From the NCBI GenBank assembly GCA_023055355.1, contig JALJCS010000012.1, positions 12,684,501-12,748,500 on the forward strand: a stretch of 64,000 nucleotides of DNA. The letters run 5' to 3'. The stretch is from Agelaius tricolor. Taxonomy: Eukaryota > Chordata > Aves > Passeriformes > Icteridae. The translations under genes and the position numbers were made by a program. The notes below the pieces were generated by a model. It saw only the letters and a program-made list of their open reading frames with translations, was not told the DNA's origin and searched no databases. Within the stretch, counting starts at the first letter, position 1. Each line of letters starts with the position of its first letter. Shown here one piece after another: positions 1 through 13,900 of the stretch.

Positions 1-1590
1 CAGTTCAGTTGCAGGCAAAAAAAGCAAGTTCATTAAAAAGGGCCATCTTGTCACAGATGACATAAATTAGCTCTGGCACCGTTTTCAGAAGAGCAGTAAG
101 AAAGAGTAGCTCTCAAAATCAGACTTGCACTGGACTCCATTAGTTTCCTTCTGCTTCTTGGTGTGGTCAGCCCCTCAAATTTGGGCAGCTTGTGCTGAGT
201 GCTGCTGCTCCTTCCAGCCCCAGCCCTGCTGCCTTGGCTCCCCTGGCCCTGACAGGGGTTGTGGTCTCAGCCACTGAGGTTGCAGGGAGAGAATCTCAGG
301 GATTGCCTCCATGCCTGCTCCATGCCAAGGGTATGGAGGGTTGGTGAAGGGTTGGGGACGTGCCCCAGAGCAGGCAAGGTGAGCACAGGGACGGGCACTT
401 GGTGCAGGGTGGGTGGGCACACCTGGCTCTGTGCTGGGGCAGTGTCACCCTCACTCTCCTGCACTTCTCCCAGGGAGCTGGTGCTTGAAGGAGCTCTTCT
501 CTTAAAAAACTAATGGCCACAGCAATGAGGAATTCTAAAGGAGATTTGAAAGTGCAAATTTCTTGCCCTTCTACTGCAGTGTCTTTCTGTGCAACAGTGA
601 ATATTCCTATAAACCTTGCTATTATCCTGGCTATACAACTCCAAAATTTTTTCACTACCAGAGCAATATATATTTTGAGTATTATATACTCTTTTCTGAT
701 CCCTGGAATGACTGTGTGATGCTGAGAGTCTTCTGCTACATGGCTGACTCCAAGACTTTCTTCTTTAAAATTAAGATTTCTTTTTATTGTTTATTTTACA
801 ATTTGACATTTTTTCTTTCTCAGTTCTATCTTCAAATTCTCATAATTTTCCTTTCAGGAAATATTCTTCCTGTTCATTCTCTTCCTTTAGGAAATGCACT
901 GGCAGAGGCACTATAGGTTTAGTCCCAGCATCATCATCTGTGAATGCACTACATTTCTGAACATTAGTTTATTAGAAAAACTGCAAACTATAGGTCCTAT
1001 TCCATCCAAACTACTCTTATTGTTTTGTTAATTAAATTTGAATTTTATATTAAATTTGAATCCAAAACTGTGTTTTGAATAGCCAATAACAGAATATATC
1101 TGCACAAATCTTCAGGCCTGTCGACCTCAAGTTCCTTTAAACTGAGTTTTGTCTTTCAGGAGATGTTTCTAGATGAGAACAGTGGGGTGAGATTCTGAGT
1201 GTCTGATCTCTGCTCTAGACACTGCCACTGGCAAATAAATGACCTTGGATAGACTATTTTAGGCATTGTGGAAATGCAAAATTTTTCAGCAGCATCAAGA
1301 CAAACTTGAAGAGCTTTTGGAAGGCTCAGTTGAGACTAAATGACATTGGAAACACCAAGTGAAAATATAAACCAGCAAATGTAAAGAAAATGACAGCTGG
1401 TTTGGTTTTTTCATATTTTAGTTTATGAGAGCAACAAGATTTTATTTCTTTTTGATAAAGTACTTGAATAAGCTCTTAAGGGAAAGGGAATTTAACTGTA
1501 GCCTGACATTATTACTGTTTTCTAAAAAATAAAAAAAGTTTCAACAGAGCACTAACATCAAAATGCTTTTGGAATATGCTTCTGAAAATT

Positions 1591-1618
1591 CTGTAACTGA
1601 AACTGTAACTGAAACTGT
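1591..1618. repeat. Short 12-bp tandem repeat
   Basis: The unit CTGTAACTGAAA occurs twice perfectly (1591-1602, 1603-1614) and is followed by a partial third copy, CTGT. Read directly from the sequence. It is too short to imply a function; replication slippage explains it. Confidence 0.9.
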
Positions 1619-2659
1619 TTTTTTGTTTAACACGGCAAAACAAAAACCCCTGAAATTGGGTATATAAATTTAAAGCTTTGCCAGTTATTCAAGAAACAAA
1701 AAACAAACCTTGTGACTCAATGCTGGCATCTAAGGGAAGGACAATAGGTCATGAAATAAATCATCCAGACTTTGGAGATTGAAGATTTCCATTTTCCCTC
1801 TAAATATCTCACATATCTTAGGAGAGATGTCCTGTGCCTCTGCCTTTGGGAAGTTAATGAAACTGAATGTTCATATCTGGCAGAGAAAAGGAGATTCTGA
1901 CCTGTGTTGTTTATAACCAGCCTCGTGAAGATGATGAATCTTTGCATCTTGAGCTCCATTTGTCTCTGTCCTGCCTGTAAACTCTGTTCATGAGTTTTTT
2001 CCATCCTGAATAGGAGTTTATGGGAGTTGATAACAACAAAGTGTTTAATATTTGAAAAGTTGGAATTTTGAAGTATATTAGGTTTTTTCCTATGAACACT
2101 CAAGTTGTCATGCACTAATTATTCCATTGCAGTATGCTTGCTTTTACAGTTTTTTTTCTTCTATTGTTGTTGTTCATCAGTGTTTTCCGAAAACTGCTTG
2201 AATCTCCCTCAGAATTATATTCATGCAGAAACCTGGCCACAGTCATGTATGCATTAGTTTTCTGGGCTGGGAGTTTCCTTGATATGTGGGGCTCTTTTTT
2301 GTTGGTGTCTTGAAGTGAAGGCTATTCCTTCCTTGCTTTATAACAAAAGCAGCTGGTGAGTAGTTGATAATTAAATCTCAGGTATAATCCCTTGTGAATT
2401 ACATCTAAATCTATTCATTTTCCTTGGAAGTTTGTAGTGAGTTGGTACATTTTAATGGTCGAGCCTAAAATGCTGGGTTTTTTCTGAGATTGCTTCTCTA
2501 AGCTATACTAGCAAGAGAAGAAGAAGAAAAAAGATAATTAAAATATGTTTGTTTCATACTTATGTGTTTGTAGTTATGAAGAAAATACTTAATCCACGCC
2601 ACGGGATAAAAATTAGAAAGTTATCTAGGTGATGTTTTAAGAAAATCCACCCTTACAGT

Positions 2660-2676
2660 AAAAAAAAAAAAAAAAA
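2660..2676. repeat. A17 homopolymer
   Basis: A run of 17 A followed by GAAGAAG. I looked for a polyadenylation signal (AATAAA) just upstream, which would suggest a retrocopy tail, and found none, so this is listed only as a simple repeat. Confidence 0.9.
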
Positions 2677-5600
2677 GAAGAAGTAATCCAATGGTATTTA
2701 AAAGTAACCAATATATTAGAGACTGTTTAAGTAGGTAGGTGCAATTTAATATCAAAATTCTGACTGGAGCATTTAAATTTAAATGTAATCCATGAAGCAA
2801 TAAATACATTGCTAATTAGCAATAATGAAACATGATTACAAAATAAATATTTGATTAATACATTTAAATTTCAGCATAATAAACTGCTGAACTAATAAGT
2901 AAATAACGTCCTGTTAATGCCAGCCTTTGGATGAGACATTTCTGTGTTGTGCATGGGGAAGGTGTTTATAGTTAAAGCACCAAACAGATCTCTGTCCTTG
3001 CCAGTGCATATGGAGCCTAATAGCTTAGTAAACAAACAAAACCTTTGCAAATCACTTTCCAGCCCTCACTTGCATTTTCTTTGGGTGCAAGTTTGTTAAC
3101 ACCTTCAGAAGCCATGGCTTGGTAAATGCTGCAGACAAACATTGAAGCTGAGAGCAAGGGACTGCCCCAGATCCCAGCCTGTCACCTGAACGACCAGAGA
3201 TGAACACAAAACCCTTACCTGACTGATTAGGTGATCATCCACTGCTCATCAGTGTGGACTGGGGGAAGCATTTGTGGCTGTGACTGAGAGGCAAAGCACC
3301 ACTTTGATCCCAGCATTACAGTCTGTGATGGTGGTTCTTCCTCTTGACTGATAAGCTTTGGAGAGGCCTAAAAACATGAAGCCTTGATGAGCAGCACTGA
3401 GCTCCTGCCTCAGACACGTGGTGTTGGAACCAGTCTCAAACAGCACTGGTCATCCTTGGAAAGCCAAGGTGGATCTCACAGTAGTTAAAGCTTTGCCCAG
3501 GTTTCTTGCAGCCAATGAATTTCTCTTTTTTACAGCCTTTTGTTGTTAGATTTGCTATTTATGTGGAAGCTGTCTGAGGTTACAGAGCAGGACAGTCCCA
3601 GCTCTCTAAGAAATGTTCAATTACTGATTATCCAAGGAAAGGAAGATGAAAAATTCACGCTAGAGAAACAGGGAGTACTAGTGCAAAGAATGCATTTCAA
3701 TTCCTTGTTACAAGCCAGACTTGTTTGAGCCTTTATTTTTGCAATAAGATTTTAATCAGTTAAAGGTAGCAGCTAATTTAATAGGGGAGAGCAATTCTTC
3801 CAAGCAGCTTATCTGGGTTCCCAGTGTCATTTGCAGTATAAAGTGTAGCTATAAATAAATTAAATGGAAAGTCAGTCCTGAGGGACATCATCTTTATGAA
3901 GTCTGATTTATTCTATAGTGACTTAAAAGCTGTAAGAAGAAATATATAATTAGCTGATATCAAGGATATTAAAGCAGGATTGTTTTTTAGTCTAGGAACT
4001 TCTGGGGTAGCTGCACTTATTTACATTGCACAGGAACATGTAGATGTAAGGTTTTACATGTTAGCTGTAATAGGCTTTATAATAACTGCAAACACCCCCT
4101 TGTGTTTTGAAAACAAAGGCTCTTATTTGAAGAAAAGCATTAATTTGAGTGATGGATGGTAATTTTCACTTTCAGGTGTTCAGAACTGTTCAGACAGTGT
4201 TTAAATGTGCATGAAGTGGTGCTTACAGCCCGTGGCCAGTGTAATCCACAAGGTCCAGCTGCCCGTTCCTGAGCATTCCTGTTTCATTCCCTCAGGAAAC
4301 CTCTTCTGTAGGTACCATTTTCCCACACGTTTTTCAGACCAGTGCTACATGTCCTGGCAGTGAATTGCACTGTACTACCACCCTCTACCTTCTCCACTCC
4401 CATATTTAGTAAAATCATTCAAATATTTCCCTTCCTCATCTAAGATTCCTCCCTGATTTGGAAACATCAGTAAACATCTTGGTGTTTGCACATTATTGCA
4501 TCTGGAAAGATGAAAAATTTAATTTCACAGTTATTCTGATGTAATTAAGATGCCTTGGCTGGTAAAACTCTACTTCTTGGGGATTGGATAGACGCAAAAT
4601 CTTAAATATGTGCCTTTTGAGAATTTTATTTCCCTTTCCTAATGGAAATTTTATGTTGGAGTCATAAAATAAACATAGAAATCACTATAGAATAACACAC
4701 TCCTTCTTGTGGAGAGAATGTCTGAACTTTTATTCAACTTTCCAATATGATGTACACTATTTTGAGCTTGTAATTTGTGGTGTAAAAACAAAGACAGTGT
4801 GGAGAGGAAATTGTTTAAAACCTAAAGGGGATGCTTTAACAGGTACAAACAAAAATGTCTGTTTTACTCATTGGTTAAAAACATATAAAATGTAAAAATC
4901 AGGAGCTGGTGAGGGACTCATAGTACAGATGACATGTGAAATGCTGATATTTTCTTGTGGTCAAAGACTGTTTTGGTCACCTTTTCTAAAGTCATAGAGG
5001 GGCTTTGTGTTATGATAATGTCAGAAGCCAGATCAGGTGGGGATTAATAGCAAGAAAAAATATTGATTTCTTAGTTCTTAAAAGAAAAGAGAAAAACATT
5101 GATCTCCCAGTGATGACACCAATTATAGTTTGCTCTTTTCATTGCATGGCAATATGAAAGAGTTTAATATTATTAAGAAAAGTAGTTTTCATTGGAGAGC
5201 ATATTTTGATTCCCACTGGTAAAGTTTGCATTGGCTAAAAGTACAGCTCTATTGAGAGGAAGCATTTTATCTGGATTTTCATTTTTAAATGTAAATGTTC
5301 TGGCAAAATTCTATTAAAGTACAGCACAAGAAAAGCTGGAGAGAAATCAAAATAAAGATTCAATGCATATAGTGAAGCTGAATGATTTATATTCACATTT
5401 TGGGATTTCTCATTCCAATTTGCTGAAAAGCGTGTATGAGCTTGTCACTGAATATGTTCATTACTGCAGTATCCTTTCTCTGGAAAAACTTATATATTTT
5501 AAGAAAAAAATAAATGTTCATGGAAAGCTATTTGGATACTACCTTAAAATAAAAATGTTAAATCATCCCCATGTTTAATTCTAATGCTATATTGTATAGA

Positions 5601-6491
5601 AGGGATCCATATGCTTTGAACATTCTGGCAATACTACAACATATAGTATTAAAAACACAGCAAGTCCATCTAAGTACTAAATTGTAACTTTTTTTTTAGT
5701 AACTTTACCTTTGTGTTTCTGAAGCAGAAACACAGAAAAGTTGTTCATGATTTAAGCTAGGAGAATAATGTGAAGTATTATAGTCACCATTTAGATCTGT
5801 GTGTTGTGAGAGAAATTAAGCAAGATAAGTAAATCATATAGCTACATTATCAATTTATATATAAGAAAGGAATATTCTGTGGTATTACAGTATCAATGTT
5901 TTTTGAGTTTGCTTAAAATATATAGGTAAATTTAGGTGTGAAAATCTATCTGCAAATGAAGGAAACTTTACATGCAAAATTCTGGTAGGAACCATCTTAA
6001 ATAAACAGAAGGTAGAAGCATGGAATACTGAAAGTTTAACATGTTCAAGCATCACTGTGACTTAAAATGTTACTGTTAAAAGGCAGCTTTTAACATAATT
6101 CAGAGTGGTTACTTGTTTGATTCCTTCACTGGCCAGGAGGTAATTCTATCTTACTGAATTGAATGAAAAAAGATCCCAATTTCAGTAAGGCTGGGCTTCT
6201 TCCTCCCATACCCATGGTGTGTAACTACCAGGCTCTCCTCACCCAGTACAACTTGTGCAAGCAGAAATCCTCTTTGCTCAGAGCTCAGGCAGTGGTAATG
6301 GATGTGCTGTGTGTGACAAGGAAATCATTGCATGGCTGATGTTCAAGGGTGCATACTTGGATCCCATCCTATAACCTATCACTTTTATATTTATCTAGTT
6401 CATCCACTGCTAATCTAACCATGCCAACTAATTTTTCAGGTATTTAATTTATATATGCCTTATGCCCTGCTGTATTAGGACAGGGATGTTT

Positions 6492-6589
6492 AATTAACAA
6501 TTCCTTCTTGCTGCAGCTGGTCCAGACCACTTGAGCAGCAGATTCCTAAAGGGTGAAAATTTATGTTTGCAACACAGGAATTGTTAATT
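6492..6589. repeat. 98-bp inverted repeat with nested inner stems
   Basis: Perfect 14-bp arms, AATTAACAATTCCT (6492-6505) and AGGAATTGTTAATT (6576-6589), are separated by 70 bp. Inside the spacer there is a second complementary pair, TGCTGC (6509-6514) with GCAGCA (6535-6540). Within that is a small hairpin TGGT-CCAG-ACCA (6518-6529). The three nested helices could form an RNA hairpin with a large 3'-side bulge (6541-6575) or a cruciform. No flanking target-site duplication is visible, so a miniature transposon is not favoured, though not excluded. Function unknown. Confidence 0.75.
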
Positions 6590-8430
6590 TGCACATTAAC
6601 TCCTGGATCGATGTCTTGGGTTGCTTTTCCCTTTATTGGTTTTTGAACACTCTAGCTTAAAGTCCAGTGGATGTGGCAAAAAAGTTAAAGACAAACAGAG
6701 GCCCTGTGTGAGGGAGCATTACTCTGCCTGATATGTCTGCTATGCTACTTGGTGAAAATAATCTTCATTCTGTATGCTGAAAGGTGATTCTTTCTGTTCC
6801 TACCGGTATTTTTGTGTTCTTCTGAACATCATCTCTGGTTAAAGAAATAAGAATCAACTTTTAAATTTAGAGAAAGTATTTCCATTATCTGTAGTTTGGG
6901 CATTAAAGCTTACCTGTGTTTTTCTGAACCTTTATAAAATGAAAGTCTCCCTTCAATATGAAATCTTGGAGTCTTGTAATAGTACTTCAGACATCAAGAT
7001 TCTTCAGACTTCAAATCCTGCTTAGTCGTAATTTTGTTCAGTCATGCTCAAGGCACAGCTGAATATTTGTCTTAAAATCTCCAATTTTTACATTTTGAGC
7101 AAATTATAGTCTTTTCCAAGTCTGGGAAATCAGTAGAGCTAGATGAAGTATTTTTTCTTCATACCTCCTTTAGCATTATTGAGATACATTTTGTTTTTTA
7201 ATAAAGAACAGAAAAAAAGGTGTTGATGATGGTGCTGTAAAACACCTACCAAGAACATGATCTGAGTCACTCTAGTGACATTTCTCCAAACTGTTCTTCA
7301 CTCCACAGTGGAAAGAAAGTATCTGTGTCATGTTGACATTTTCTATGAACTAATTACATTTAAATTTAAAAAATAGTACAGATTACATCCTGGTATTATG
7401 AAGTGACTTAGATGGAAACTTTGATGTAATTTTTTTCTGAATACAGTGTTCAAAAATAAGTATGTAACAAGAGGCTCTCCACATAACTTGCTGGTAGACA
7501 TTTCCTGTGGAAAATGGAATCAAGTCCAAGAAACAGAATAAAAGGAAAACAGTTTGAATTTCAAAACTGCTTTTAAAATGTTCTCACAGATCATGAAAAG
7601 GGCAGCAGTGGATTTCGTTAGTCATGGGTTAACTGGCACTAATTGGAGAGCAGTACTTGAGGGCAGAGCACAGCAACACTTCAATAAAAGCTAAACTTGC
7701 TATTGAGTGTTGGTATCCTATTTCCAGACGTGAGATAGTGACCTAGAACACAGTATTTTCCAGTTAAAGAAGCCAGAGCTCTTTATAAACTTGAGTCAAT
7801 TTGCTATCAATGCCATTGTGGAGAGATTTCACTGCAAAAGTTCTGTGAGTGTTCCTGCCCCTACAGAGGATATTTGTGAGCTTGACCCCAGGACGTAAAT
7901 GGAGTAAGGGATGATCAAAGTGATAAACTGCACATTCTGAGTAATCTGCAGTAGTGGCTTGAGTTTGGGCTGCTTTACCTTTTAGATTTCTTTCCAAAGT
8001 AGCAAAATAATTTCTCTGTTTGTCCTTGCTTCATTTCCGAGATTCTGAACAGGAAAAAAAACCCAAAACAAACAACAAAATCACACTCTTATTTCTTCTG
8101 TTCACTTCCTAACCTTTCCCTGGTTATAACTCCTTTTCTAACTTACTTTAAGTAGTCTTCACATGTGTTCCCATTCCTCAGCTGCCCAGCCAGTCCTTCA
8201 GTTCAGTTATTGAGGAGTGGTTGCAGTGCTGGGGTGATGGTACAGTTCTGTCAGCACATTTTTGCTTCCTGCAGCTTTCACTGCCAAATTCTCCTTCTCT
8301 GGCTGCAATTAACCTTGGGTTTGTGGTGTGTTGGCAGTCACAAGTCGTAAGTCAATCAGCTTGTTGGTATAAATTAATTACCAATGTAGAGATTTCTTTC
8401 AAGGTTAGCTCCTCAGGGGCCTGTCTCAGC

Positions 8431-8444
8431 TTTTTTTTTTTTTT
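8431..8444. repeat. T14 homopolymer
   Basis: Fourteen T in a row, followed by a further pyrimidine-rich stretch to about 8451. Simple repeat. Confidence 0.9.
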
Positions 8445-9976
8445 CCTTTTTGCCATACAGCTTTGGGACATGCCTAAATTCAAAATCCAGTTGTATCTGC
8501 AGTAGTTTATCACAAAGGGATAGTCATCACCTCTCATCCTCCTCCCTCCCTGCTGTTCTCTGATTTTGGTGAGCCTTGTGACTCCCAAGGACATGTGGAA
8601 GAAGGTTCCCTTTAGCTGAGGTAGTGCCAAAGGGCAGAGTAGCTGCTGTGCATGAGGAGTTAATGTGAACAGGGCAGAGGGAATGTGCAAGAAAGAGGAG
8701 GATTAAACCATCCCTTGCCTGCTTTTCTCTTCTAGCTGTGGATGGGCAATTCCTCCAACATGTATAGCCAGAGAAAGAAGCTGTGCCAAGGCTGTGACTT
8801 GTTTGCATGGGTTCATAAATCAAATCAGAATATGCTGGAAATGATGGCAGCCAGTTCTCTCGCTGCTTTTAGCAACACATCTTCGTTTGTGCTGAACCTT
8901 TTATAAATAGGCCCTCCATCGATATATTGAATTCCTTAAATCAAGTAACTGTCTCCCAAGCAGCCACAAGGGAAAAATGGCCTAGGCTGGAAATGGTGAG
9001 CTAGCTGCAGACTACATGCTAGTATATTCATTTTAATTTTTTTTTTTACCTCTGCAATTTCACTGACATTATCTAAAGGCTGCATTTGACATATCCGCAG
9101 CTCAAATGAAAACAACCTCCATACCTGATTTCTTTTACAGTCAGCAAATCCCAACCAATTTAAAATCTGAGATGTTACTCAGGTACTGATCTAGAAGCCT
9201 CCCAGATGACAACAGTTCCATGTATTAGTGCAGGTAAAGTGGCTACAACTTCACCTCCATATTGTTGTCATTGGTTTTGCCTGAGAAAACTTGAAATAAT
9301 TAGATTAAAATCCAGTAGTTAAGGAAAAAACAGCAAATACAAACAAAAACAGCAAATTGAGAAAGTTTATTTATGACAGAACAACACATTAAAACTTGAA
9401 TGGTCTTGGTCATTTACTATCAGAGCTGAAGTTTCATTTTTCTAATGCTTTTATTACTAAATGGAACATCATAACACTTCTCTAGGAGAAGATTTGTTAA
9501 CTAAGCCAATAAGCTGAATTGATTAGTTGTTATTTTTGTATCCTGATCTGCTTTTTTAATTTTTCCTCACAAAGTTCTTCTGAACTCTCCATTAGTGCTG
9601 TTTGCACCTTGTAATTTATGTCTTGCTATTGAGGTAAGTAATTTATACCTATAGACTTCCAGTATTTGGTGATACTCAGATTTATGAATCACTTGAGTGG
9701 AGTATTGATCCTTCTATCTCTTTCTTTTTATAGCCTAGTTGTTTAGGACATAAAAATGGGTGCAACACATTTTTGTGTAGCTAAATGCAAAGTAAATAGT
9801 TTTTCTTAGTGGTAAACTATTCCTGGATTTTAAGGAATAGGTAAATATATTTTGCATATGGATTTGCCAGCAAATTGAGTCAAAATAGATAAAAATCCAA
9901 GGGGTTATGATTTTCCATTTTATACTCATAAATAAATTCATAGCCATGCTTTTGAATTTCTCTATAATAATTATAC

Positions 9977-9996
9977 ATACATATATATATATGTAT
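9977..9996. repeat. Perfect 20-bp AT palindrome
   Basis: ATACATATATATATATGTAT is its own reverse complement. It is a short (AT)n microsatellite bounded by mirror-related C and G. Such sites can extrude cruciforms and vary in length; no function is implied. Confidence 0.9.
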
Positions 9997-12900
9997 ATAA
10001 GGGTTGACTAAGCTTTGATAATTTTGAAGACTTATATTCATATTCTAGTATTCTCAGAAAGAATACCTTTTAAGTTGGCTAATTATTCTCAAAAAGTGAA
10101 AATGTGACTATATTCTTAAATTAGGGCTTCTTCTACCCTTGGAAAGAATATTAGCTGAGAGGAAAATAAAACTTATTTCTGCATAATTGAAAGTAAAAAG
10201 GAATTTTAAAATGACTAGAGTTAAATAAGGAAAAGGTTTTGTTGTCTTTGCACACAAAGTGGAAAGCATTGCAGTGCCAGCACATTTATCAAATCGTTCA
10301 TCTGAGTTTGGCCCTTGCTGCAGAGCTGACACCTGCAGCACTGGGAAAGGAAGCAGTGGATGGGCTTATTTGATATAAGTTCAGAAGAATGCCCCATGAT
10401 AGCACAATATATCAAACAAAATAGATAGGAATGAAGACAAAGGGTGGCCCTTTGGAAAATACTTATGAATGCACTGATCATATCTTCAAAGACAATTTCA
10501 AACCAAACCCCTTCCCTTTTTCTCCAGGTAACTTCCCTTTCCTATTGTTGTGTGTCAGCCATTTTGTTAATTATTTTTTAATCTCCCTGTCATGTCTTCA
10601 TTTAACTTATGTAGAAAGCTTCTGGAAACACTTGTAATGCCCGTGAGATTTTAAGTCAAACTCTTAAAGACACTGCTTCATTGAAAGGGTAAATTGTGTG
10701 TCCATCCAGGTGACAGGAAGGTACTGGCCTCCCTCTCAAAAGAAGGTTCTTATTTCCATGAACAAACTGTAGCTGGTAAGGGCCAAAACTGTGATTCAAA
10801 TGCTTTTCCACTCTTGTTTTTCTTTGTGTTTAAAATAACAAAGAAAACTCTCTTCTCTCCATCTGATGGGGCTGGGGATCTTGGCTGGTTATTCTGTACC
10901 AGTTTGTTATAGGGAATGGCTTTAAAAGCTGGCTCTGCACAGGGACAGAAGGTTAAATATTCTGCAGTTCAGTGGGAGTGTTTCCTAGAAAAGAATTAGA
11001 GAAAGAAATCACAACAGGAATACTGAGAAAACAGTATTCATGAAAATTCTGCATATGAAGGGAAATTAGTGTTCAGCAACACAATATACCCCATAGGTTA
11101 AGGAGATAAGTAACATAAAATAAAGGATAGTTGGTAGAAATGTTATTAAAGTAATGGAACTAAATTGAGCAGGATCCTGGAAAATGCATGTCACTACTTT
11201 GCTATACATTGCTTTGGGAGGTTCAGCTTCTTTTGTGGCATCTGACTGGGCAGGGAAAATTGGAGCCTGACATTCCTGGGTGTTTTCAGCCTCCTTCAGT
11301 GAAAGGAGGTAAGAATTGTTGCTGTCAAGTCACCAGGCAGCTGTCCCTGGCAGAGGTCTGTTTTCAGCCCATTTTAGCTCTGTCAGCAGCCCCCTCCTCT
11401 CTGCACCCTTAAGGGTGGCAGCACAGAACTGGACTGCTGGCCAGGCCTGCTCCTTGGATCTCATCTCTTCTCTGGTCACAGCACCCCAGGACAAGCTAGC
11501 CCATCATTGTCACCAAGCTCCACAGAAACATGCCAGACTCTTGAAAAGAGAATGTATTCAAATCTGCCTGAAACACCAACAGTGAGCTCAAAAATACACT
11601 GTAGAGGTGTCATCTTTCAGAAGGGAGTTTGGAGTCCTTGACAGCTGCATGTGAGTGTGCTGGCTTAGGAATATGTACAGAGAAGGCCAGATTCATACAG
11701 CCTGAGTGTGACCCAAATTCAGTGTCCTGTGTTCCCTGCTGCCCAAAACCAGTTAGGAAAGTGAGGTGACAATCATACTGTGCATTAAATGCACAACTAA
11801 TACTGTAAGTTTATGCTTTATGTAGATGATGCTATTGCAGCTCACTGATCACAAGGAAAGGTCAAAATACTTGTATATGTCCTTAAAGAATGTCTCCAAG
11901 CTTTTGAACTTAAAAATTAGAAGATACTAAGAGAGCAGATAAAGCAATTAGCAATCATTATAACAACAATCATAAGAATAGTGGCTGTGTGCCTTTTGTA
12001 AAGATGTCACTGCCTGTGTGCAAATCCAGCTGGAAGATGGGAAAGTAAACCCCAAGGAGGAGGCAAGAGGCTTCCAGTACTTGTGCATGCACCTGTGGGT
12101 GCTCAGCAAAGAGCTGGGTTGGGCTCCATTTGAGGGACGCCTGTGACACTCCAGGAGTGTGTGCATGGAGGTGTTGCAGACTGTGCTTGTGAGGTGATAT
12201 TGAATCTGAGCTGGGCTCCCTGGAGGATCCTCTCCAGTGCCCTTTGCCTCAGCTGCATGGGCTGTTTTAACATCAGCACTCCAGGGCTGCTCAGCTGCCT
12301 TTCAGGAACATACAGAAGGTTTGTTGGAAGGAAAAATCCACAGTGTAGTCAAAGAAAGATAGAAAAGAGCATGCCATACCAAAGATGAATTGAGTACTAC
12401 TTATGACTAATGCATCTTCAGATTTTATTGGGTTTGGTTTAAATCATTTTTATTGATCTATAAATTATTGTTATCATTATACTTTAAATAACTGACCAGC
12501 TTTATATCAAGATTTAAAGTTTGAGGTGGTTTATGTATAATAAAAGTTTGGAGCATTTTGAAAAATCTCAGAGTATATGTAATTAATTCTTTTTATTTTG
12601 TTTTCCATACTGTTATAATTTAATTCTTCTGGATGCCTGTGTCACTTTGCAATGCTTTCAGGTACAGCTTGACCCCGTATGTTTTTGTGGCATACAAGAA
12701 AGTGAACAGAATTTAAAAAACTAAAAAAGAAAGCCTTTAACAGTATATTATTAAGGTAGTATTTCAGCTGCGATGGCCTTGGTTTTGAAAGCAAGATACT
12801 TAAAAGGTAGCTTTCTATTGTGTTAAGTGGTTCCTGGTTTTTTCCATAGCAATGCTTTAATTTGGAATTCTTTTCAAAGGCTCACTCTTGCTATGCATTA

Positions 12901-13400
12901 TTCTTGCCCTACCTAAACTGTCTTACCTAGAGACAGTTATTGGCAGCAGTACAAATTATCTGGCTGCTGTAATGATCCATTAGAAGAAGAGTATGAGAAA
13001 CCAGTGCAAATTAGCAATAAAAAACACTAAAGGTATAGATCACTGGCAACAATTTAGGAATAATATCTCTGCCTGAAGCAAATTCTGGTGATTCACTGGT
13101 AATTTGCTAGAAGCCTTTTAACTTGGTTCTCATTTGTAAAGTTAATAGTAGGTTATTTTGTATTGTGATTGAAAGACCTGAAATCTTAGTTATTATTTAA
13201 GACTATTGATTTCTCCAAATAGAAATTCACCCGTATATTAAAGATCTTCCTGTCATAAATGATAAAGGTGATAATAAGAATATTGTTTCCATGTATTTTA
13301 AATGCTACTCTGGAGAAGACACTGCCTTTGCTTGGGCACGAGGTTTGCCTGCTGATTGGCCAATAATGGAAATTCTCAGTTTAGGCAGCTGTGTTTATGA

Positions 13401-13900
13401 CAAACTTGAGAGCCAGCAAGTTTTGCAGTGAAGAATAAGGGATCCTCTTGTGATTCAAGGAGCTCTTGGGATTTCTGCAGTCAGGGCCAACAAAGGAGCT
13501 GTCTGGAATGGCTGTTTGGGGCACCAACATGTGTGATCCGTGCTGGGGATGCAGCTCTGACTCCTGTGCTGCTGCTGGAGAGCTCCCTGAGGGTAGGAGC
13601 AGTTTCCTTGCACAGCTTTCCCTGTACAGCCACTGCCTCTCTCACTCTTTGCTGGGCACCACAGCACCCAAAGCTCTGGGGCTGCTTCCTGGCCAATTAT
13701 CCCAGGGTGGGATGGCATCCCTCATTGCCACAGCTGGGCTGGAGCAATCCTGGCCCCCAGAGTTACCCTGCAGTGGTCAGGAGCCTTGGGCTGGCTGTGC
13801 TGATCATGCTCTGCATCTTTGGGGAGGATACAGAGGGGTGCTGGCACCAGTCTAGCTGGGCATCCTGAAGCACTGGGAGATCTGGAAGTCAGAGGCTTTT
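13401..13900. other. GC-richer, CpG-poor patch
   Basis: From about 13440 to 13870 the base composition rises well above the surroundings, with many CTG, CAG and TGG words but few CpG. Open frames of up to 146 codons overlap here on both strands and in several frames. That is the signature of low stop density rather than of coding sequence. It could be an old, CpG-decayed interspersed repeat, but I recognise no family. Confidence 0.55.

Larger units (their letters stand above)
1..6490. other. Non-coding AT-rich DNA, no gene seen
   Basis: No reading frame here looks like an exon and no RNA gene is recognised. The first 500 bases include a GC-richer patch (about 195-500) in which several frames stay open simply because A+T is low. 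The rest is AT-rich, with a 12-bp tandem repeat at 1591-1618 and an A tract at 2660-2676. The stretch 2800-3000 is rich in TAAT-type homeodomain core words, which is expected by chance at this composition. Confidence 0.8.
6590..13400. other. Non-coding AT-rich DNA, no gene seen
   Basis: No exon-like frame, RNA gene or recognisable transposon was found. The stretch contains a T14 tract (8431-8444), a T11 tract (9037-9047) and an AT-rich palindrome (9977-9996). The short open frames here are of the size expected by chance. Confidence 0.8.

Noticed and set aside
2660..2676. A tracts here, at 48491-48502 and at 50155-50171 as poly(A) tails of retrocopies
   Set aside because: No AATAAA-type signal upstream in any case and no recognisable parental gene sequence or target duplications.
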